Shown here one piece after another: positions 1 to 9,424 of a stretch of 64,000 nt of DNA; position 1 is the first letter of the stretch; the number at the start of each line of letters is the position of its first letter. Location of the stretch: NCBI GenBank assembly GCA_033439685.1, contig JAUEDM010000002.1, positions 992,001 to 1,056,000 of the forward strand, read 5' to 3'. Source of the DNA: Apodospora peruviana. Lineage: Eukaryota > Ascomycota > Sordariomycetes > Sordariales > Lasiosphaeriaceae. Position numbers and translations under genes: made by a program. The notes beneath the pieces are model-generated. The model had not been told where the DNA came from, ran no database searches, and saw only the letters and a list, made by a program, of their open reading frames with translations.

Positions 1-87
1 GCCATCGACGTGTCCAAAAAGGTGTTTTTGGAGCTGTTTGGCGACTTGGGTGTCGGGCGGAGCCCAGTCACTTGGTGGTTCAACTAA
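1..87 (+). CDS. 3' end of an unidentified protein-coding gene (partial)
   Basis: An open frame enters from the left edge and reads 28 codons to a TAA at 85-87, ending in RSPVTWWFN. Codons are mostly G/C-ending (GCC ATC GAC GTG TCC ...), as in the other genes here, and an 18-base poly-T run follows 13 bases after the stop. I do not recognise the protein from this fragment, so no function is assigned. It is probably real because the codon usage fits and the stop coincides with a change to low-complexity intergenic sequence. Confidence 0.55.
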   Translation, partial: AIDVSKKVFLELFGDLGVGRSPVTWWFN

Positions 88-842
88 GCCGCGTCCTTGG
101 TTTTTTTTTTTTTTTTTTCAGGGAGAACGCTAGTCGTTACCTTGCCTTCCTTGACTTTAGTTCACACTTCTACTTCCAACGTCCATATTTACCTTGTCAA
201 AACAACCGGGTCCCTCTCTCCTCGTACCAGACGAGCGAGCGAGATCAGTCAGCATTCGGACAAACGACTCTTTTACACTGCATTTATGAGCCAATATAGC
301 TACCTAGCTAGCTGTTGTTGGCGATGTGACCACGAAACTTTTTTCATCTTTCTTTATTCATCCAACCCCCTTCCTCGGTCGGTCGAGCATTTCATGGTCG
401 GACGGTCGGACGGTCAGGTGGATGGATGGATTGGATCATCAAACCCGGAAAAAATTATTTATAGATGGGACATCCACCTTTCGCTTCTTTTGGATAGAGC
501 ATCATTTGCTCACACAAACTGCCTGGTAACCAACTATGTAAGCTTGGTTGGGTTCCGGTTGGTTTTTTTAACTTCTTTCTATGTACATACTTTACACAGA
601 CTTAGGGCACCTGCACAAGCTCATCACAGGCTTCGAAAGAAATGTTTATGCTTATGCCGTTATCCTTATGCCAAATCCGACGTTAAACATCCTGGTAATG
701 TGCCTATTTCTCCGTAACACATAGTGCTACTCTGGCTATTGCGGTGTTTTTGTGTAGGTACCTATGTATTTATTTCTTTGCTGGCTTTTGCGCATTTACT
801 TGCAGTTTACCGACTATCCCGTATACACACAGAGACCGTACC
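88..842. other. Intergenic region between two convergent gene ends
   Basis: No supported gene. It holds a T18 tract at 101-118 just after the upstream stop codon and one copy of the palindrome AGGTACCT at 756-763. The remainder looks like 3' flanking sequence of the partial gene and of CCZ1, which points toward it. Confidence 0.6.
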
Positions 843-3650
843 TCACCGGCTCAGACTCAGCAACCCCTCAATATACCTTCTCGTATCGACCCCAATCCCC
901 TGCGCCAGTCGGCTCGCCCCGTCAGTCCACCCACCACTGCCGCTGCCGCCGCCAGCAACACCAGCGACATACGAAGACGCACTTCCTCTCAGCAAACCAC
1001 CCGTTCCTCCGCCACCGCCATAAGAAGCATGGTCGCTCGCCTTACGGATCAAAAAGATCTCCTTGCTAACCACCATCTCCTTCATACTACTCTGCTGCTG
1101 CTGCTGCTGCTGCTGTTGTTGTTGTTGTTGTTGTTGTTGTTGCTCGTCCTCATCTTCATCCGAACTAAACGTCCCGCCACTACCGTTATTATTGCCATCG
1201 TCATAATCAACATCCGAATGTCGCTCCTCCGTAATACTCTCCATTGTTTTCTGTTCCTGTTGCTGCTGTTGTTGCTGAGACGACGACGACGAAGACGACT
1301 CAAACACCTGGTTCCACACGATCCACCAGCCGCGACTCGTCTTACACGTCCTTTCAAAGTCGCTACCCGCGTAATCGTCCCGGGTCGCCATAAAGATATT
1401 CAATATCTGATTATGCGTATTCAGCGCCTCGGTTCTGTTCCACGCAACCGACTTAGAGGATGATGGCGAGGAGTGATCAGGAATACTAGGAATAGTCGAG
1501 TGAACCGTCAACTCCCTAGGATCCCAAATCAAGTCATATATCTGAGCTGCTGTTCCCACCGCAACAACAGCTGAACCCCCGCTGTCAGATGCACCACCAC
1601 CACCAAGCTCAGGTCTGCCCGGCCGATACGCGGTAGAGTTCAGCAGCATCTTATGTAGCGGTGTGAGTTGGTGGTGCAAAGACTTGTATGTTCCGTCCCA
1701 GGCCAACGAGTCGGTGCGCAGCTGAAACAGAAACACAAAAATGAAGGGCTTGTTCACGTACACCACGACGCGCAACTTCTTGGTCTTGTTGCGATCCTGG
1801 CTGTCAAAGCTAGAGTTGGGCGTCTCGCCGCCCATGGCGCGGCCGCGGTTGTCGACTTTCTGCATCACGAGTTCCGTCTCCTGGCTGCCGAGGTCCTTGG
1901 TGACCCGCGATTCGGGACGGTCGTCGCCCTCGCTTTCGAGCTCGACCATGATGGTGCGAAGAAGGATCCGTGAATTCAACACATTGTTGTTGGGATCTTT
2001 AGACGGCTGCTGGTCTTCTGAGGAGCTAGTAGCCGTGCTGCCGTTGCCGCCTTCTTCCACGTCGCCTATTAGTCCGATCAGAAAGTGGCCCGTCTCTGTC
2101 CTTCGCCGGGCCTCGGATTCCGTGACACTGCTCGCTTTCTGGACAGCTTCTGCTGTTGGTGCTGGTAACTCGTGACTGCCGTTTTCATCATGTTGCTGCT
2201 GTTCGGAATGCGTCGTCGAGTTACCTAGTGTCCAGTAGGTTCCGTAGCCCAACTTGAGATAGTTAAAGAGCTTGTCGCCCATGCCTACATCGTTGCTTTC
2301 CGCTCCCGCTTCAGTCGATTTGGTCCCAGCATCACCAGAGCTGCTGGCATTGCTCCGTCTCTCATCTCGAGCAGTGACCGGCGGGGGTGGCCCCGTCGGC
2401 GGTACATGCTGCGGCATACCGGTGGGACGCGGGGGCGCCACCGAAGCAGCAGCAGCAGCCTCCTTTCCCGTAGATCTCCTCTTCCTAGGATGTAACCTCG
2501 TCGCGGTTGGGCTATCGACCACACCATAGGCATGCTCGCCCCATGTATACATATCCTCCATCCAGTACGTAATCGCCCTAATCGAATGTCTCGAAAGCGC
2601 ACCTATACCTAGGAATATCGCGCCGTCTTCCACGCCCGCCTCACACCCGGTTCCAAGCCACTCCTCACTTTCACCAGCAGCAACATCCGCATTCCCGTAC
2701 CTCCCGACCACCAAATCAACCAATCCCTCGACTCTCCCAACAAGCCCCTCGAGCACCTCCCGCTCACCGCTCCCACGCTCCTCCTCGCCGACGCCGATCC
2801 CCAGCTCCCCAGACGCAGCAATCTTGATCCCGCCAAACATATCAGAAGCCGGGTTTCCGTGCAGCAGCACGTTCCACGACGCCAGAAAATGGTCCCAATA
2901 CCTGCCCAAAATACTCACAAATTTGGCCCGCTGGGTGCGTACGAACAGCGCCGAAAGCGAGCTATCGTGGTGCAGCAGAAACACGGCGTGAGCCCGCAAC
3001 ACATCCCGCAGTAGCAGCGCGGCCGGCTTGACCTCGCGGGACGAGTAGTCAACAACTTCCTGATTTTCTGGTCCACTCTCAGTACTGTCCCTCCCACCAC
3101 TTTGAGCAACCGTCTTTGACGACGGTGGTGGTGGTGAGATCGAAGCAGTAGCAGCAGCAGCAGCATAACTCCCAGTAGTAGTGGTAGTCAAAGGCAGCCT
3201 CGTCAGGTCCACCGAAGCAAGAATCCACCACCCCGGCTCCAGCTCGTGCAGCACGACCCGGCTCTGCTCCGTGTCGATGGCGTCGACGGGCCTGCCGCCC
3301 GAGAAGCTCTTGCCGAACTCCACCATGCCCTGGGCCAGGCCGATCTGCCTCAGCCGCTCGTTGCGCTCGTCATTGAATAACTGAGTAGTCGGTTTTGTCT
3401 GGTCCTGCTGCTGCTGCTGCTGCTGCTGAACAGAAGAAGATCCCCTGTGACGGTGGCGCTGCCGCTCCTTCCGGTCCGCCTTCTGCTGGGCGGCGGCGAC
3501 GGCGGTGGTGTTAACGGACGCATAGTAGACGATCTGGTCGTCGATGGTCTCGTCAGTTGTGCCTAGGCTGGGGTTGTAGATGGCCAGGAACCCAAGCTGG
3601 GCGGGGATGATGTTTTTTCTTGCTGCTGGTGGTCTTGTCCCCATCATCAT
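843..3650 (-). CDS. CCZ1: Vacuolar fusion protein Ccz1 (Mon1-Ccz1 Rab GEF subunit)
   Basis: A single exon of 935 codons. The N-terminus (PAQLGFLAIYNPSLG, about residues 17-31, then DDQIVYYAS) matches the first longin domain of Ccz1, and the middle and C-terminal blocks (RTDSLAWDGTYKSLHHQLTP; SRGWWIVW; EIFLIRKASDHASY) fit the rest of the family. In fungi Ccz1 with Mon1 is the exchange factor for the Rab7 homologue Ypt7 on late endosomes, autophagosomes and the vacuole. The conserved blocks are separated by long low-complexity insertions: Q8 near residue 78, a Q7 tract near 793, and Q17 at about 837-853. These make the protein longer than yeast Ccz1 (about 700 residues, from memory). There are three consecutive ATGs (3650, 3647, 3644); the first is used. 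A GTG codon just upstream is not a likely start. The family assignment is strong, and the exact start is uncertain by two codons. Confidence 0.88.
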   Translation of the reverse strand: MMMGTRPPAARKNIIPAQLGFLAIYNPSLGTTDETIDDQIVYYASVNTTAVAAAQQKADRKERQRHRHRGSSSVQQQQQQQQDQTKPTTQLFNDERNERLRQIGLAQGMVEFGKSFSGGRPVDAIDTEQSRVVLHELEPGWWILASVDLTRLPLTTTTTGSYAAAAATASISPPPPSSKTVAQSGGRDSTESGPENQEVVDYSSREVKPAALLLRDVLRAHAVFLLHHDSSLSALFVRTQRAKFVSILGRYWDHFLASWNVLLHGNPASDMFGGIKIAASGELGIGVGEEERGSGEREVLEGLVGRVEGLVDLVVGRYGNADVAAGESEEWLGTGCEAGVEDGAIFLGIGALSRHSIRAITYWMEDMYTWGEHAYGVVDSPTATRLHPRKRRSTGKEAAAAASVAPPRPTGMPQHVPPTGPPPPVTARDERRSNASSSGDAGTKSTEAGAESNDVGMGDKLFNYLKLGYGTYWTLGNSTTHSEQQQHDENGSHELPAPTAEAVQKASSVTESEARRRTETGHFLIGLIGDVEEGGNGSTATSSSEDQQPSKDPNNNVLNSRILLRTIMVELESEGDDRPESRVTKDLGSQETELVMQKVDNRGRAMGGETPNSSFDSQDRNKTKKLRVVVYVNKPFIFVFLFQLRTDSLAWDGTYKSLHHQLTPLHKMLLNSTAYRPGRPELGGGGASDSGGSAVVAVGTAAQIYDLIWDPRELTVHSTIPSIPDHSSPSSSKSVAWNRTEALNTHNQILNIFMATRDDYAGSDFERTCKTSRGWWIVWNQVFESSSSSSSQQQQQQQEQKTMESITEERHSDVDYDDGNNNGSGGTFSSDEDEDEQQQQQQQQQQQQQQQQQSSMKEMVVSKEIFLIRKASDHASYGGGGGTGGLLRGSASSYVAGVAGGGSGSGGWTDGASRLAQGIGVDTRRYIEGLLSLSR
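1092..1142 (-). repeat. Trinucleotide repeat encoding Q17 in CCZ1
   Basis: Read in the coding direction, nine CAA codons are followed by eight CAG codons, giving 17 glutamines near the Ccz1 C-terminus. The two codon types sit in separate pure blocks. It lies between an acidic stretch (DEDEDE) and SSMKEM. Confidence 0.95.
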
Positions 3651-4309
3651 CACCCCCGGGTCCTAGTATCATTCATGTAATGGGATGAATGGACTTTATT
3701 TGGTTGGTTTGTCTTGTGCGATGTTCATGAAAAGCCCAAAAAGCGAGACAGACTTGATGGGTTGGGGACTTCAGGTTATCATGCCCGTTCGTGCCTGTGC
3801 CTGTGCCCGTGTCCGTGCCCGTGTCCGTGTGTAGCTGCGACACCGCGTCGCGGGTTCTGCCCGTCCAACCCGATCAAGGGTGGTAGCCCGTAGTATCCAG
3901 ATTTGAGGTTATCGATGGGCTTTACAAAGGAAGAACGCTGGATGCTGCAATTGTCGATGGCAGTAACTGAAGGTTTAAGGTTTGTTTGTTTGTCGTCATA
4001 GAGGCCGACGGAGCTCATTGATGATTGGTGACCCGCGACATCCTCCTAGCGGGTGTGGTGTGGGGCATCCGACTACGGATCCGTGTTAGGAATCTTCCCA
4101 TGCTCAACTGACTACCAGACTTCGAATCTGCGAAAACGTATTCGCAGCCTTCATGTATTTCAGGTACATATTTCATGGGACTATCTATTTTACCATCCAA
4201 GGTGAGCGTGTATACATAAAGGCAAACAAGAAAGAACCATCTTTACACTAGGTTGTCTACCATCTCTACATATGCAGATGGCAACCCATATCAATACACA
4301 GCCAGGCCC
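3651..4309. other. Intergenic region with a hexamer repeat
   Basis: No supported gene. It contains an imperfect tandem repeat of a TGYCCG-like hexamer at about 3790-3831. It is the CCZ1 upstream region and the downstream region of the PPR-like gene. Short open frames here encode only the repeat (His-Gly, His-Arg). Confidence 0.6.
3790..3831. repeat. Imperfect hexanucleotide tandem repeat
   Basis: About seven copies of a six-base unit varying around GTGCCT, GTGCCC and GTGTCC. It lies within the intergenic stretch upstream of CCZ1. Confidence 0.85.
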
Positions 4310-6976
4310 TTACACCTCCTTACTTAATCCATCCTTCGCTCGCTCCTTGATCCATATGTCGTTCGACTGTATATACGCCCCCTTCTCCGTCTCTCGCTCC
4401 ATGTCAGCCTCAGCCACCCAATCACTTTTATTGTTGATTTTCCTCAAATCGAAGCTCCCCCGGGGCAAAGGTTCTTTCCTCGCCTTAGTAGGCACTTTAA
4501 CAGGCGGCCAGAGTTCGACCGCAATCCCGCGCTTCGATTGATCCCGAGCGTCAAGGTCCCTCTCCAGCGCCTCGGCAAGCAAATCGCCCAACTTGGCGTC
4601 CAGGTGTCGAGTATAAAACTGATTGACATACCACACCTCGGTGGCGTATCCCACCCTATCACGAGGTAAGAGCTTCTCTTTGGGAAGTCTATGCGCGGCT
4701 TTGTAGTCGCACAACAACAGGTTCTGCATCGCCAACTGCATCGCTTGTATGCTCTCCTTTGAGAAAAAATTCTTGCTCTTCTCGCCATCATCCTTCTCAG
4801 GCTCGACTTCCAAATCCTTCGCAGGCTCGACTCCCCGAATCTTCAGCAACTTGGTGAGCCTCAACCCGCCCTGTTTCTCCAGCAGCTGAGCCGCACAGTG
4901 CCGGACACGCCACTTCGCGCTCTGGGCGAGGTGAGCGCACCGGAACACGACGCTGAGTACGTGGGGGCTCCTGCGGCGCCAGGCCATCTCGTTGAGAAGG
5001 TGGAAAGTGATGGGATCAAAGTCCTTGAAACCGTGCTCCTCAAAGAGTTTGACGTAGCCGATGGCCTCGTAGAATTTCTGTTGCACCTTGCAGTGGGTGA
5101 GGATTGTATTCAGTGACACTTCGTTCGGCCATAACCGTGGGCTATGCGCCCACATGATCTCGAGGAGCTCGTTTATGTCGTCAAATCGACCATACCCGCC
5201 TAGAACATCCATGATTCGGGTGCAGGTATTCAAGTATAGCCATTCCGAACCATAGAGCTCGTTCTGGCTGGTGACGAAAGTCTTGAAATCATGGCCTAGC
5301 TGGATGGATCGGTATATATCGTTCGAGGCAAGCTCGCGGGCCAAGCGCCTCAACGCCGTAGGCTCGTTGAAGAAACCTTTGGTGTACATGCAGTGCAGAA
5401 TATACCGCCTGATCTCCTCGGCCTGAATCATGCCGAGGAAGCGGATCCAGGTATCGAAAGTCGGCGTCCGACCATGGCGAATCATCTTCATGATGAGGCC
5501 TTGAAAAGCCGTGAGGAACACCGCCTTTTTGGCGTACTTTGCCAGGATATCGTAGACTTCTGCATCCACCTCGATGTTTAATGACAGCATCTGATTGAAC
5601 ATCGCAAATAAATCTTTCGAAGCTCTGGCGCCCTCATTTGCCAAATAAATCAGAGCTAGCTTGAACGCCGCATTTGTTAAGGCAGGGCGAGTTGTCGGGT
5701 CGCTGAAAACGGCAAGCAATTTCCGACGGACAGCGTGATTGTGTTCCTCTCCCGAGAGTTTGAAGTGAAGATTTTGGGGTGGCCGGCCCATCGTCAAGGC
5801 GAAGACGTACCTCTCAAACGACTTCTTGGTCCACTCCTTTGGGACTGGGATGTCGTCGACAGGCATCGTGAGAAGATATGGTTTTGGCCAATCTACCTGG
5901 CGCAAACCAAGATACCGTTTTGGCTTCTCCAACTGGTGCAAACCAGTTCTCGTTATTGACTGCATCATCTCGGCCGATGGCTCCCCTTTGCCGTCGTATA
6001 AGACAATCTCGGTATTATTGGCTTGGAAGATGACTGTGACCTGGGGCGTGACTTTAAGTATGTCTTGGACGGCACGGTCAATGGAAGGCGGCTGTCCAGA
6101 GAGGAGGAGAATCTGGTCGTTATGCCCATCCGCGCCGGCCCCGTCCTGCAGCTTTATCCGACATGCAGTTCTAGATTGAATCTCGAATATACTGTGATCA
6201 GATTCGGACGAGGGCGACAGGAGGGCTGGAGAGTCCGCTGGAACGATGATCTTGATTGCATCATTGAGAAACTCGGGAGTGTAGGTAGGAGTCCAGTGGT
6301 ACAGGACGCGGAGGATGTCGCGCCAGTTGGCTTGTTTGCCTGTGGACGACTTCTTACTGACGACCTGTGCTATGCGATTTTGCCGCGCAACGGCTCGCTC
6401 AAACTTCCAGTGTCTGCTCCTGTAGTACTCGGCGGTTGAAGGATACTCGTTGAAAGGTTTCACGACAACTGGGTCAAACTCTCTGTGACGACGGACAGGT
6501 AACTTGGCAAAACGTTCCATCAAAGTAGATGTGGAGGTCGGGATGCTTTTGTTGACAAGAGCCAAGCGCATACCCACATCTATCTCTTCGTCGGTCGGCC
6601 CCATGCCATTCATATTCTCAGTACTAGCCTCAATTACATCTTCGACGGTAGAGTCTGGCTCTTGATCGATGCTGCCAGAGTCATCGCAGGCGAAGCTTTT
6701 CCTAAGAGACTGTATCTCCTCCTCTGTTGGCTCGATCGCAATCAAAGTCTCAGTTCCAGCCTCCCCACTCGGGTGTGGTTCTCGATCGATGCTGTTGAAG
6801 CTACTAGAGACGAAATTTCTTGTTGAGTGTGATGCGAGGTCGAGAGAAAAGGGGAGGGCGGGCCTCGGTATACTGAGGGCTGCTGGAAGGCAATCCCTGG
6901 GAATCACAGAGATTCTGCGGGAGGCGCCATTCGCATGAGGCCAGAATCTCCATAGTTGCTTGATTCCCAGGGACAT
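4310..6976 (-). CDS. Mitochondrial PPR-like RNA-associated protein
   Basis: A single exon of 888 codons starting at an ATG. The first 50 residues are rich in Arg, Ser, Leu and Ala with few acids (LWRFWPHANGASRR ...), as in a mitochondrial targeting sequence. A block at about 263-303 (IFEIQSRTACRIKL ... LLLSGQPPSIDRAVQDIL) looks like a KH-type RNA-binding fold: a basic strand, a polar loop, then LxGxxxxIxxA. From about 430 to 720 the protein is a run of helical pairs (AFKLALIYLANEGARASKDL; AEVYDILAKYAKKAV; WIRFLGMIQAEEIRRYIL; VSLNTILTHCKVQQKFYEAIG) with the spacing of pentatricopeptide repeats. Such proteins usually act in processing, stability or translation of mitochondrial transcripts. I cannot match it to a named yeast factor, and its RNA target is unknown. 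The C-terminal 150 residues are charged and show no motif I recognise. Confidence 0.72.
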   Translation of the reverse strand: MSLGIKQLWRFWPHANGASRRISVIPRDCLPAALSIPRPALPFSLDLASHSTRNFVSSSFNSIDREPHPSGEAGTETLIAIEPTEEEIQSLRKSFACDDSGSIDQEPDSTVEDVIEASTENMNGMGPTDEEIDVGMRLALVNKSIPTSTSTLMERFAKLPVRRHREFDPVVVKPFNEYPSTAEYYRSRHWKFERAVARQNRIAQVVSKKSSTGKQANWRDILRVLYHWTPTYTPEFLNDAIKIIVPADSPALLSPSSESDHSIFEIQSRTACRIKLQDGAGADGHNDQILLLSGQPPSIDRAVQDILKVTPQVTVIFQANNTEIVLYDGKGEPSAEMMQSITRTGLHQLEKPKRYLGLRQVDWPKPYLLTMPVDDIPVPKEWTKKSFERYVFALTMGRPPQNLHFKLSGEEHNHAVRRKLLAVFSDPTTRPALTNAAFKLALIYLANEGARASKDLFAMFNQMLSLNIEVDAEVYDILAKYAKKAVFLTAFQGLIMKMIRHGRTPTFDTWIRFLGMIQAEEIRRYILHCMYTKGFFNEPTALRRLARELASNDIYRSIQLGHDFKTFVTSQNELYGSEWLYLNTCTRIMDVLGGYGRFDDINELLEIMWAHSPRLWPNEVSLNTILTHCKVQQKFYEAIGYVKLFEEHGFKDFDPITFHLLNEMAWRRRSPHVLSVVFRCAHLAQSAKWRVRHCAAQLLEKQGGLRLTKLLKIRGVEPAKDLEVEPEKDDGEKSKNFFSKESIQAMQLAMQNLLLCDYKAAHRLPKEKLLPRDRVGYATEVWYVNQFYTRHLDAKLGDLLAEALERDLDARDQSKRGIAVELWPPVKVPTKARKEPLPRGSFDLRKINNKSDWVAEADMERETEKGAYIQSNDIWIKERAKDGLSKEV

Positions 6977-8192
6977 TTGTTATAATAGGGGCATTTCCGT
7001 GCCAAATCGGTTCGTGGCCGCCGAACTGTAAGGTATGCGCGAGAGGTTGCACACTTGCGCATCGAAATACCCTTCTCCAGGGGGTTTGTTGGTGTTTAAA
7101 TGATTCTGATACTGTAGTGAACATTTTCATTGCGACTTTCTGCGATCGAAATTGAAACCAGCTGGCAGCTGCCGGCCGCTGGTCCCAAGGCATATCGTTA
7201 TCGATAAGGGACGATAAGATCACCGTGCCAAGCAGCCCGCCAGCCTTGCCAGCTGGGAACGGACGTAGCTACCGGAACTTTACTTAAACAGTTAACAGGT
7301 ACCGTACATGCACTGCACTGTGCTTCTGGGGCTTGAAGCTCTCAATACCTGACTCGAGATCAACAAGCAAATCAAGCCTTTATAGTACGTAGGATTTCAT
7401 GTCTCGGCAAACTACTTATTAGCAAGACAGCCATTCCATCACCGAGTCGGTCAGTCTCAAGGAACGAACGCCGCCTAGACCTAGAGCTAGTTCACAGTAT
7501 CCTCTCTCACCGGGTCCTGGAACCAGGCAGCTGCCGACCTGACCATATCTATCCATGCCCATATTCAATCCACATAAACTCCAACAATACAAATAAACAA
7601 TAAGAAAAAAAACAAGATACTCCATCCATATCGACTGCCAATAAACGCCATCCATGTTGCCAAATCATACCAGAGGGGCGGTTCATTGTCATTACCCCTT
7701 TACCTGGATCAGGTAGAAGAAACTCGTCATGTTGCCCTGCTCACTACTTCCAGTCCAGGATCGTGCTGGGGATGAACCCGCACCAGCTGGACTATATGTG
7801 AATGCGTTCACCATCCGAGCCTCATGTGAGGTCCAGGAGAGCCAGCCAGTTCTGCATTGGACCGTATACCCCTTCTGATCCAATGAAGTTGAAAAAGAAA
7901 GAAAGAAAGAAGTGGCGGCCGTAGTTTCAAACAGGACATAGAACATACAAGGAGAAAGAAAAGGAGAGGGGGAAAAATACGCAAGCCGGAATCCCCTTGG
8001 AAAAAGCCACTCAAAGTAGAAAGAGAGAAAGAGCAAGAACGCAAACAAAAAGAAGACAAAAAAAAGCAACACAAATCTGCGGAGCATACAAAGGTATTCC
8101 GCTGCTAAAAAAAGAAGAAAAAAATCACTCGTTCGTTTCCATGTCGATGTTGATGTCAGGCATTTGATCGCGTGTGATGCTGCGGTGCCACC
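6977..8192. other. Intergenic region with a strand-asymmetric purine tract
   Basis: No supported gene. From about 7885 to 8125 the plus strand is very rich in A and G (several AAAG/GAAA runs). In the sense direction of MAF1, whose stop codon is at 8193, this is a pyrimidine-rich 3' flank. The rest is the promoter side of the PPR-like gene. Confidence 0.6.
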
Positions 8193-9424
8193 TTAAACAT
8201 CAATCTCCATCCGGGACGCAATATCCTCACTAACCCCTCTCACAGGGCTCTTGTATCTCTGGCTGCTGGTCATGCCTTTCAGCTCCTCCACATCATCCTC
8301 ATCCTCATCCAGGTCGTCTTCCTCGATCTCGTCATCTTCGTCAAGGGGACTCTCGTCATCGTCATCGTTGTACTGCCAGTTCAGATCGCCATCGGCGTCG
8401 CGATTCCATATTAAACCATCGTCCATGTCATCCATGTCGTCGTCATTGACCGTGATCCGGTCGGCCGTAAACCGGTCTCCCAACCAGAATCGCGCCCGCT
8501 TATTTGCGCCCGACTCCTCCAGCCCAAGACCTCCAGCAAGGCCCTTGCCGACACCGCGCGCCGCCGACAGCGAGTGGTGCACCCGCGGGGAATGGCTCAT
8601 GACGGGCACGCCCCTTACGTAGAGGTAGCACACCCGCTTGAGCGTCTTGTTGAAGAAAAAGTAGTGCAGCGCCCAGATGGCGCCCTCCTCCTCGTCGAAC
8701 GGGTCGTCGGCCGGCTGGTACGAGAAGACGGTGCAGTCCTTAAGCGTCATCTCCTTATCGATCATGGCCCACATCTGCGGGCCCCACGCAGGCGCGTTGG
8801 ATGAGTTGTTGTAGCTAAACCCGCTCAGTGCTGCGCTGCCTGTCTGGCTGCCATGGTGGTGACTACCTCCACCGTTCAAGCTGCCGCCACCCGACGAATA
8901 GCTAGGCACGGCGACGTCGAGGAACGTGCTGCTTGGCCGCACGCTGCGCAGGGTACTATCAATGTGCGTCATGACGCGCCGCAGCACACGCTCGCGCCTG
9001 AAGTCGGCGGGCCGCAGAACGTGCGAGAAGTCGTAGTCCGGGTGCGAGGCGTTTAGTGTCGCGATGAGATAGGCAAACGTGCGCCGGTTGGACACCTCGT
9101 CGAGCGACCCGAACGGAGACGACCGCGCCAGGTTCAGGCTGACGGCCATCGAGTCGCGCTGCGGCGGCGAGAGCGATGCACCAAATTTGACCAGGGCCGC
9201 ATGTTGCGACTCGAGGGATTGTTGGATGTTCTTGTAGAGTTTCTTGTCCGAGCCCGCGGCCTTGGTGGTGTAGAGATCGCAACTGCCGGTGACGTGGCAA
9301 TCGGGCGTATCGAAGTTGAGTGCACTCGTGACCACGTCGAACGACGGAAGTGAAAGAAACTGTATGAAATAAATGGTTAGCTTACTGGTATACCCATATC
9401 TTTGATCGATTGACATACCTTCAT
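8193..9424 (-). CDS. MAF1: Maf1, repressor of RNA polymerase III
   Basis: Two exons: 9424-9419 (only ATG AAG) and 9359-8193, separated by a 59-bp intron (9418-9360) with donor GTATGT, a GCTAAC branch motif and acceptor CAG. The product is 390 residues and begins MKFLSLPSFDVVTSALNF, the characteristic Maf1 N-terminus. The A-box (SCDLYTTKAAGSDKKLYK) is followed by conserved central and C-terminal blocks (PDYDFSHVLRPADF; MWAMIDKEMTLKDCTVFSYQ; WALHYFFFNKTLKRVCYLYV). The tail is highly acidic (DEDDEIEEDDLDEDEDD), as in many fungal Maf1 proteins. Maf1 binds Pol III and Brf1 to shut off tRNA and 5S synthesis under stress and is controlled by TORC1 and PKA phosphorylation; that is family knowledge. 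Reading straight through the intron gives a false N-terminus of 18 extra residues. Confidence 0.95.

Noticed and set aside
1082..1357. 91-codon poly-Asn/Ser frame overlapping CCZ1
   Set aside because: A shifted-frame product of the CAG/CAA repeat in CCZ1.
7692..8087. 131-codon minus-strand Phe/Leu-rich frame
   Set aside because: Encoded by the pyrimidine-rich tract downstream of MAF1; low complexity explains the hydrophobicity.
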